The notes beneath the pieces were generated by a model. The model saw nothing but the letters and a program-made list of their open reading frames with translations. It had not been told where the DNA came from and did no database searches. Below, piece after piece: positions 56,206 through 64,000 of a stretch of 64,000 nucleotides of DNA. The stretch spans positions 14,858,709-14,922,708 of the forward strand of contig CM057003.1 in the NCBI GenBank assembly GCA_029891345.1, given 5' to 3'. The stretch is from Dryococelus australis (lineage: Eukaryota; Arthropoda; Insecta; Phasmatodea; Phasmatidae). The position numbers and the translations under genes are program-made. Each line of letters opens with the position of its first letter. Positions within the stretch are counted from its first letter, which is position 1.

Positions 56206-57805
56206 CTCATTTATGCTTCGGAGTTGGTCACACCTTCACCTTGAACAAGAATGCGAGATCTGATAATCACTGGAATTTCTTTACCGAACGTAAACAAAAA
56301 CTGATTATTTAAAATTCGGTATATCCAGGCTTGAAAATTTGCAGAGTTTAGAACGAACGGGGATACACAACAGTCTATAAACAGGAAATTAGTCATGCCA
56401 TTTAACGCTACTCGTCTATTCCAATGACGCGAGAGAGCAACGAGAGAGAAGGAATTAATTGAAGAACTAAAAATCTTAATTAACAAATCTTAATTAAAAC
56501 ACGCTGGGGAAAATGAACACACAATTTTATAAGGAGGTAACGAAGGTTTTTGTCACAATAATTATGTAATACTAATCTAGCGTAAAAAAAAAATAAGAAA
56601 TTTCACGCATGAGGGTTGGAAGAGGAATATGGAAAATCGGACAGTAGCTCCACGAGCAAACATACTAACACTCCATCATCACTCCGTCCGTAGGGAACAA
56701 TCAAAATAGAACTGTCGTGGAGAAGAAAAAATATAGCATAACTGGAAAAAAAAAAAAAAAACAGAAACAACACATCACATAATAGGACGCACCCGCATTT
56801 CACGAGACAATAGGGAAAAGGTAGTGAAAAAAAAAAAACAATGAATTAAAGTATTGTCACACTAGCAACGACTGGAACGGTAAAATACTAAAGAGGAGAA
56901 AATTAAAAACCGAGCCATTGAAAGACAATGCAATAATGCCATAACGTCAAGCATACATCTGTAGCAAAAAAAAGAAAGCAAAACAGGCTGTATGGGACAA
57001 AACATGTTTGCGGCAATGCAAGAGTAGAATATGGTGCCTCACAAGGACACGTGGACTGTTCTATAAACATAAATGAAGTAGTGGACCTTTAGGTTTAGAA
57101 ACGTCAAATATTGCACCTCCTCGATCATTTAACCAGAGAGATGTTTGATTTTTTGTTCATTTCATAATATTTTAAAATCCTTTTGAGATTATTTTTTTCA
57201 ATTTAGTTAATGTTACTAATAACTAACGCATAAATAAATACTGCATTATTTCAGGTGAATATAAACGATGATTAATTCGTTAAACTGTTCAGTCGTTTGC
57301 CCCATCCCCGAAAAAGGAGTTGTTCTGGAGAAAATACAAATACTGCTGATGTTATCCTAGTGGAGTAACTATCTGTTTAGTACCAGGAATGTACTTCTTC
57401 GCTATTGAAACTAATTATGGCATGTGAGAACACAATTACAGGTAGGGCCACGATAAAAAAACTTCTTTTCGTATTACAATATTGATTAACAACACATATT
57501 TAGGTGATATCAACAACTTATAATAATTCCTGTTCCTACTTATAGTAGAGAGTAGAGAGGACTGGGATTGAAATGTACATACTAGCTGCAAGGTAACCAT
57601 GCTTTGTATACCGACATTGTTAAGGTTCAGGAGTATTGCACTACAAAATAACGTGTTTGGAGGTTGAGGTTGAAATACTAACCATAAAAAATTATGTTTT
57701 GAAAGTTTTAATGCATTTCTTTTCAACAAATATTAACGTAACGTGTATACAATCAAGTTGAAAATATTGTTTTATACAAAAAAGCAGAACTGTTGGGAAA
57801 CACAA
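56206..57805. other. unassigned AT-rich stretch
   Basis: Several A runs occur (56747-56761, 56828-56839). The frames present have no known motif. Confidence 0.5.
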
Positions 57806-58382
57806 TCTATTATATAATAAGGAGATGATCTCTGTCTGTCTGTCCCTCTTTATTACCTCTAAGTCCCTTGAAACTCAACAGAAGTTCTTCAAATTTTGCA
57901 GAGCGAATCCTCAAGGTAAAATACAGGTAAAGTTCGAATTTCAGCAAGATCAGATTACGCAATCACTACCCTTTAAAAATGAGTTTTGAGGGTGATTACT
58001 TTTTCTTATGAAAGATTTGTATTAATGCCATAGAGAATATTGCATAGATATATTAAGTTAATGGAATATAATTTTTGTTTACTTTAAATGTCTCGCTTCA
58101 GTGTTGAGTTAATTAAGTGCGGCCACAGTGGCTTTGTGCATAGAGAGATTCCAAGTGGGGCCTTAGTGGCTCAGTGGATAGAACTATGTTAAGCGGGGCC
58201 GCAGTGACCCACTGGATAGAGAAATATAAAATGGGCCAGCAGTCGCTTCAATGCTGAATTAATTTCACATCATTTATCTCTGCAATTTTTTTTTGTCTTT
58301 GTATGATAACCAAATTTCTTAACATGGTAACTGTTCTAGCGCCGTGACAATACAAAAAAAAGTCACGGGCTGGGTCCCCTAG
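57806..58382 (+). mobile_element. non-autonomous Helitron-like element
   Basis: The 5' end is TCTATTATATAATAAGGAGA and the 3' end is GGGTCCCCTAG, so it starts TC and ends CTAG. It is flanked by A (57805) and T (58383), the A|T insertion of Helitrons. A hairpin (GCCGTGAC at 58341-58348 with GTCACGG at 58362-58368) sits 12-14 nt before the CTAG end, as expected. TCTGTCTGTCTGTC follows the 5' end. The 577-bp body has no Rep/helicase and would depend on an autonomous relative. Confidence 0.8.
58126..58250 (+). repeat. 38-bp tRNA-head-like tandem repeat inside the Helitron
   Basis: Three full units and part of a fourth have the pattern GGCCNCAGTGGCTCAGTGGA followed by TAGA and a short spacer. The motif resembles the A-box half of a tRNA or SINE head. 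Confidence 0.75.
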
Positions 58383-58389
58383 TAATATA

Positions 58390-58983
58390 TAAGGACACCC
58401 GATTTTTGTGAAAAGGTTTCATGACCATTTGTATTTGATAACACTATAGCTCAAATCCACTTTCTTAATTGGAAGATTTACGTGTAACGCTTCTTAGGTG
58501 TCTGCTCGCGAATCACAGACGCACAATACACGATTATTCTAATTCTGATTGGCTGGCCAAGTGAGAAAATGTTTTCTCTCAAAGACACGCGACCAATAAG
58601 TAGGGATAGGAACACTTCGCGAGTTCAGTGACCTACTGGCTAGACTCCACAGTCCTGTGTACACTCGAGACTCTCATGTGTATTCATTAGCTGCTGCTCC
58701 AGAGAGTAGCCAGTGTTACTACACACCTGGTAGTATGGCACTCGCTACTTGTTTTCCTTGCTAGTCTGCTATTGGCTCAGAGTCGTCCAGATCGTGTCTA
58801 ATGAACTCTGATCCAACTGAAAAGGTGACTTCAGTGTACACGTATTTGACGTCTATCTTGTCGTGACGTGAATTCGCGAATTTTTCCTATCCCTATTAAT
58901 AAGGAAAAGAACACTGCTGATATACTCAATATATTGAAACTTAACATGCACGGAAATATTTTCGCGAAATTTGGGTGTTGCTA
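58390..58983 (-). mobile_element. hAT-type MITE family F with perfect 8-bp target duplication, interrupted
   Basis: GTAATATA lies at 58382-58389 and 58984-58991. The ends are TAAGGACACCCGATTTTTGT and, reversed, TAGCAACACCCAAATTTCGC. A family A element with its own duplication sits inside at 58601-58895. The first base of the left duplication is the last base of the Helitron, so F inserted exactly at the Helitron edge. Confidence 0.9.
58601..58895 (+). mobile_element. hAT-type MITE family A nested in family F
   Basis: The ends are TAGGGATAGGAACACTTCGC and, reversed, TAGGGATAGGAAAAATTCGC. Flanks are CCAATAAG and TTAATAAG (6 of 8). Confidence 0.93.
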
Positions 58984-58991
58984 GTAATATA

Positions 58992-59149
58992 TACTAAGTA
59001 TTGTAGAAGTTTGGTAAGGTTTGTAAGGTTATATTTAACACAGAAAAGGGATAAACGTTAATACGAGAACAATACCATTTACAATATTGCTCAAAAGGGA
59101 TTCTCTTACAATGTGCATAGGTAAGGGAAATCTGGCAAGGGCACGAGGC
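58992..59149. other. unassigned short stretch
   Basis: I see nothing recognisable here. Confidence 0.5.
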
Positions 59150-59650
59150 ACAAGGAAATTTGTTCCACCTCAAGTAACAGTTGTCATCCCTGGCTCCGGG
59201 AGTGGCCGCGCTAACAGAACTGGAACTATCGGCCTTGCGTCGGGGATATTTTCACTCCCCCCTCCCACCCTCGCGTTCCGTATTTTCCGAGCGTCCAGCA
59301 GCCGTGGCCGAAAACCCTGCGTCATCCCTTGCACCCTCGCTTCTCCCACCCCCTCCATATCCTTAACCTTAACGAATCCCTTCGCTAATTGCCTTAATTT
59401 CCCGAGTGTAACGACGCGCGGTTTTAGTGGATTGGGTGGGGGGAGGGTGGAATGATCCCGCCACCGGGCGTTTACCCTTAAAATTCTCTTTTAATGTCCG
59501 AGCGCAAGGGGAAAGGAGGATAAGGGTGGGTCTGCTGCGGCAACTTCGCAGCGCCCCAACCCCTATATTCAAGCCCCTTCTCTGCACCCACAGCACGAGC
59601 GACCAACAGCTTGGAAACCCTCCATAATGTGGCTTCCTCGTAAACTCCAT
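59150..59650. other. CpG-rich island, no supported gene
   Basis: A sharp local rise in CpG is followed by long frames on both strands (122 codons plus, 93 minus). Poly-Pro/Gly stretches come from C and G tracts. No domain is recognised. It could be a promoter-type island. Confidence 0.4.
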
Positions 59651-61794
59651 CGCGCGCCTTGCAGCAAGAACGCTACCAACCTCGCAGAACAGAAAACCTC
59701 TTACAAGATTTCTCTTTGCTGTTCGAAAAAATTCGTCTTCGACAGCGAAATGAATTGTGTACTAAAGTTCTGCTTGTTGAACGTACAATATCTTGTTTCC
59801 ATGTTATTTAGGTCGCGGTTACACGGGACGCAGAACTACTTCACTTTGAACGAGAAACAACTGCGATCGAAACTAGTTCGAAGGTAATATAACCTCTTCA
59901 ATATTTGAACTTGTTTTAGTGAACAGTTTCATAAGTAGTTTCGAACGACTTCTCTTCTCTACTGCGCTCCTATTGGCTGCTTCGAAGTAAACAAGCAGTG
60001 TGAAAAATTTTTGCTGTATTTCGCGGGAACTCCTGCACTTGTTGAATTGATTAGGTTTAAGGTTGAATCTACTAATAACCACCCATTATGCAATTACACC
60101 AAAAGTGTAGGATTAATGACGATTAAAAAATCAGTAGTGATAAATGTTGGAGGCTATTGTAATTAAATATCTTACATTAGAAGTTCTATGTTTGTTGAGG
60201 TTAGAATTTCCATAGATTTCATTCTGTTTTGGGTGTGTGACCGCGAAAACACGTTCTGTTTTTAAACTTGTTCAGCCATGGCTACTGAATGAATTTAGCT
60301 GAATGTGTTTAACAGCACTCGTGTAGCCACGGCCTAAGTCTTCTGCACGTATCTTGATGGGGTCTGGCGTAAATGTCGACTGGAGAGAGAAGACATATGA
60401 GAGAGTTGGCACTACCAGGTTAGAGATCGGGTCAGATTTGGAGTTGCCAACTATTACGTGTTGCCAACCATGTAGAATTAAATTTGTAATAATTTACCGA
60501 ACTTCCATTTCTAACTTGTGTAATCAAACGCGATAACTCACGAGCTTATTTAGGCGTTTAACGTACTAAATTATTTTTCTGAGCATATTTTTTTTTTCAA
60601 GATTATAGAAAGAAATATCCGTTGTCTCTGCAGTGTGCCATATATGTCTTATACATGTTATCTGCCTAACGTAATTGTATATCGTAAATTTCCAGTGAAG
60701 TATTTTTATCTGCAGTAACCATTATGGGAGTATTGAAGTCAAATAATTAATTAACCACGAATCTGTAAAACTATTTGCTGAGGGTGATGAAAATTTTCGA
60801 ACGTTGGAGACAGAATTTTCAAAATGAAATATTTAGAATCTTATTTCTTACGTGTTTCGTGCCGTTAACGAACGTTTCATAAGTCGTCGAAAGTAGTGCC
60901 CGAACACACGAGATGGACAAATATTCAAACAGGGAAGCCGTAAAAACAGAATAACCATGAGTCCACGCCTCATAAATCGAAAATGGTTTACCATATTATC
61001 TCGGCGAAACTTGTTTAGATAAGTAAAACGAAACGGATTCGTATTATACCCAGGAATAACTTCGGCATAAATCTTGAATCACGTCAATGATTGTCAGCTT
61101 TGATGTAATTTCAAAGTCGGTACACACGTAACGGTTCGTATTCGATAAAAACACAATACGCCGTATCTAGTGTTACCATGTGTGTAATCTTAGCAGAGAA
61201 TTAATTAAAGTAGTGTAAGGCTTTTACACAACGTTCATTCGTAGCTTTATCAATTTCAGTATAGTCGCTCATACATAGACATTTAAAAACTGATTTGTTG
61301 TGATCGAAACTAGCGTACCTGCCCGGTGTTCAGATGGCAAGTGTAGATTAGGTGTGGTGACAGGACTGAGATATTTTCAGCAAAGACTAGATTACCAACT
61401 TACACCATCCCGTAGTCTCCCCCAGGTAAGGAACACCGTACCTCAGAAATACTCGTGCTGTTGTCCTCTCTTTAACAAACTCCTACCTCAGAGAGAAAAG
61501 CTGGAAGACACATCGAAACCTTAGCATATTTTATAGAACAACCATTAGTCAGTTTCCAAATACTACTAAAAGAAATACTGGCCATGAAAAATCTAATAAG
61601 ATTTTATTCAAATCTTAAAGAAAAATTAAATAAACTGATATTTACTTTAAACAAAAAGATTTTTTTAGAGACTCTCCATGTTCATAAAATTTAATAAATT
61701 GATCTAACTTTAAAAATGAGTAGGTGTGAAACCAATACATGACAATTTAAACTATTATTGTATTACAGATCTTCAAAAATGAAACAATACTGTG
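59651..61794. other. unassigned AT-rich stretch
   Basis: Short frames of up to 86 codons lack motifs. I see no repeat of the families listed. Confidence 0.5.
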
Positions 61795-62454
61795 GTGATC
61801 GCAACTGGAGTAGCCGAACTCGGTCAAACTTGCCATTACTCAATCAATAAGCAATTTATGTTAAATATCTGCCGGGTCGTGTTGGGCTGGAAAAATACTG
61901 AGCGTCTATAGCTAGTACAAAATGGCTTCCGGGTAGCTTCCCTCCATTAATATTAATCCGCGGCCATCTTTCCAAAAATCGATTAAATCTTACGAATTCC
62001 GTAGTCGTCTCGCTGTTCTTCCTCCGGGCGTCATCCTGAAGTTCCCCGATGTCGCTGGTCCTCGGCGCAGTCCAAACAAGCTTCCCTCACTTTCGGGATA
62101 TCGAACCCTGGTACTGCGAAGCTACAGTCCAACTTTCGTACCACACGGAAATCGCGGCCGTCGAAATTAAATTATTCTTCTGAACACGTAGGAAGCCCGT
62201 GCAGACATCTTCTGCTCTCCTCCTTGCTCACATCTTCGCCCGCAGGCTGTCTGCTACACCTCGGCGACGAGACTCGGACTTTCGCTACACTAATTGAATA
62301 AAAATCTACCGGGTCTGCGGTACCGTCGCAGCCTGCCTGACAGATCGAAAACCAATATGTCTTCCTCTCACCCTATCTCATAAGGTCTAGCTTGAATCGA
62401 CTCTCCAATCATGTTGCGGCTACTCCAGTTCGTCACGAGGTTGCCCTGGCAACC
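61795..62454 (-). mobile_element. element with 14-bp inverted ends, possibly an LTR in minus orientation
   Basis: AACTGGAGTAGCCG at 61803-61816 is exactly inverse to 62417-62430. Between them is GC-richer DNA with AAGATGGCCGCGG on the minus strand and a minus-strand TTTTTATTCAAT region near 62296. No target duplication is clear and no coding part is seen. Confidence 0.4.
62439..62454. promoter_or_regulatory. RFX X-box-like palindrome
   Basis: GGTTGCCCTGGCAACC is a perfect 7-bp inverted repeat with a 2-bp centre and matches the RFX consensus GTNRCC, 0-3 bases, RGYAAC on both halves. Confidence 0.45.
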
Positions 62455-62980
62455 ATAAACAACAGCTTACGTTTACTGCCACGTGACTAAATCAACACAT
62501 TACAACTGGAAACACTTATAACAGTGAAATATATGAGATATTAATAATTAAATAATAAAATATAAGTAAAACAAATTATGTGACTACACATGACGTGAAA
62601 ATAAATATCACTACGCATATGAAACAATATTCAAATCAAATCAAATTAATTCAGTTTAGTAACAGTGCATAAATAATCATAGATGGCGGAACGCATAGTA
62701 AAGTAATTCTACTACATGCGTGACAGCAGTGTCGTGTCCCAACGTATTGCTGTAGATGTCATGTCTATAATAGTGCAACTGAAATTGGGTTCTCTTTTTT
62801 GTATACTCATCTGAGCAAGAGCGGGCATAATTGTATCGTGTTGGTTTTCTTTCATTTTCATGACATCATTGAATCGATGTAGGGATATGCAATCACTATG
62901 TCAATGTTAACTTGATATATGGCGTGAGTGACATTCTTAAAGATGCTCTATAAACCGCAAAAAAAAAAAAAAAAAAAAAC
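62455..62980. other. unassigned stretch ending in an A tract
   Basis: A run of about 20 A at 62960-62979 stands where the first bases of the following MITE would be expected. Confidence 0.5.
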
Positions 62981-63268
62981 TAAGAAAAATTCGCGAGTTC
63001 AATGACCTGTAGGCTAGACTCCACAGTCATGTGTATACTCGAGCCTGGGATGTTTGTTTATTGGCTGCTGCCCCATACAGTAGCCAGTGTTACTTCACAC
63101 CTGGCAGTATGGCACTCACTACTTGTGTCCTTGCAAGTCTGCTATTGGCTCAGAGTCGTCCAGGGCGTGTCCAATAAACTGCGATCCAATTGCAAAGTCA
63201 ACTTTAGTACACACGTGTTTGACGTCTATCTTGTCCTGAAATGAACTTGGGAACTGTTCCTATCCCTA
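62981..63268 (+). mobile_element. hAT-type MITE family A, 5' end replaced by an A tract
   Basis: It begins within the TIR (AGAAAAATTCGCGAGTTC) and ends GTTCCTATCCCTA. The interior is one of the best matches to the A copies at 24024 and 51561. Confidence 0.9.
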
Positions 63269-63887
63269 TGGATAGCTTGTTACCGCCACGAATTATTCAC
63301 ATACGTTTTTGCTAATGTTGTATTATTTCGTTTAAACAAACTCAAACAAAATATTTCATTGACGCAAAGGACGATTTAGTCACATAAATCTGGAACATGC
63401 ATGACAGGTTTGAACATAAGCTGTGACCTTTAAAATAAAACGTGACTGCGCTTAAAGCTTAAAAATAACTGAGAAGTAAAATAAAAAAAAAGTTTATTAC
63501 AAGGTAGTTAAGAAGATTCCTCGAAGATGGGTGAACCAATTGTAAGGGACATGAAAGCTATCTGTGCTCCTATAAAACAATGAATACCACAGTAAACAAC
63601 CGCACGCAAGTTCCTGGATTGCTGGGGTACAAGTTCCACGCGATACCCTTCCTTTGATGCCGGATCATCTGTCAGTATTATTTCGCCAACCGCCTATCTA
63701 AGACACAGAATGCACTCGACGGATAGTATATAATGCGTGCGATGATTCAGCTTCAAACGGAATGCCGGAGAACTGTTGTGATTTGAAGCAAGTCACATTT
63801 TTCTCTACACCCGCTCCCCCGCCAACAACATCTGTCACGTGCCATGCTATTTATTTCCACGAGGAGCTTATTTCGACTGAGAGCTTT
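63269..63887. other. unassigned stretch
   Basis: I see no supported feature here. Confidence 0.5.
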
Positions 63888-64000
63888 TAAACGAAACGCC
63901 AACGCTCCGAGAAAGAAAATATGGGTTTAGGATAGTCTTCAATACCCCATGAGGGGATCTGAGATAGGCGTAAGGTGCAGGCCGATACAATCTCATATTT
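63888..64000 (-). mobile_element. possible family D MITE cut by the window end
   Basis: GAAAATATGGGTTTAGGATA and GTCTTCAATACC parallel the first 80 bp of the minus-oriented D copy at 27474. The terminus is decayed and the rest lies outside the window. Confidence 0.3.

Noticed and set aside
58601-58895. conserved small proteins suggested by similar 60-90 codon frames in family A copies
   Set aside because: The similarity is explained by the MITE DNA itself. Frames differ among copies and are broken in several.
59087-59455. 122-codon frame in the CpG-rich island
   Set aside because: It is Pro/Ser/Arg-rich from C-rich DNA, with overlapping frames on the other strand and no domain.

Overview
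The window reads as intergenic or deep-intronic DNA from a large, repeat-rich insect genome. It has no operons, dense stop codons, AT-rich background with isolated CpG-rich islands, long homopolymer and dinucleotide tracts, tRNA-derived SINEs, R1-type LINE pieces, Tc1, P-element and Helitron remnants, and very many short inverted-repeat (MITE) elements. The main SINE (seven copies) is one I associate from memory with stick insects such as Dryococelus; that guess is inference only. I could support no intact host gene and no functional tRNA or rRNA. The only recognisable coding matter is decayed transposase or reverse transcriptase.

Layout. 0-12 kb: a SINE tail, a dispersed repeat, minisatellites, CpG-rich islands (5.6-6.4 and 7.8-8.6 kb) and TAGGCTGTTCACGG-type MITEs. 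13.4-17.95 kb: one 4.55-kb element with about 165-bp terminal inverted repeats and a perfect 8-bp target duplication. It contains an LTR-like GC-rich leader, an R1-type RT fragment, a Tc1 transposon inserted in that RT, and a 1.49-kb TIR element inserted in the Tc1. 20.6-30.1 kb: a MITE cluster with a solo-LTR-like unit and an internally deleted Tc1. 30.4-34.2 kb: two SINE types, a TTAA-flanked inverted-repeat element, an R1-like LINE and a second LTR-like copy. 36.1-38.3 kb: a P-element/THAP9-type transposase pseudogene. 42.5-47.1 kb: a 4.54-kb foldback element with arms of 2.3 and 2.0 kb built of tandem subrepeats. 49.9-50.7 kb: a smaller long-TIR element with one end duplicated. 51-59 kb: more MITEs, SINEs and a 577-bp Helitron-like element, then a nested insertion stack. 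59-64 kb: a CpG-rich island, an element with inverted ends holding an RFX X-box-like palindrome, and two more MITE copies.

The main biological signal is a network of short non-autonomous elements. Five families of differing interior (called A, B, C, D and F here) share one terminal architecture: TAG at positions 1-3 and TTCGCGA at positions 16-22. Many copies have 8-bp target duplications, which fits the hAT superfamily. They insert next to and inside one another, and three insertions sit at CCAATAA, a motif type these elements carry themselves. This suggests one unseen hAT transposase serving several MITE families. The 4.54-kb foldback and the 4.55-kb long-TIR composite are the other structures most likely to be undescribed.
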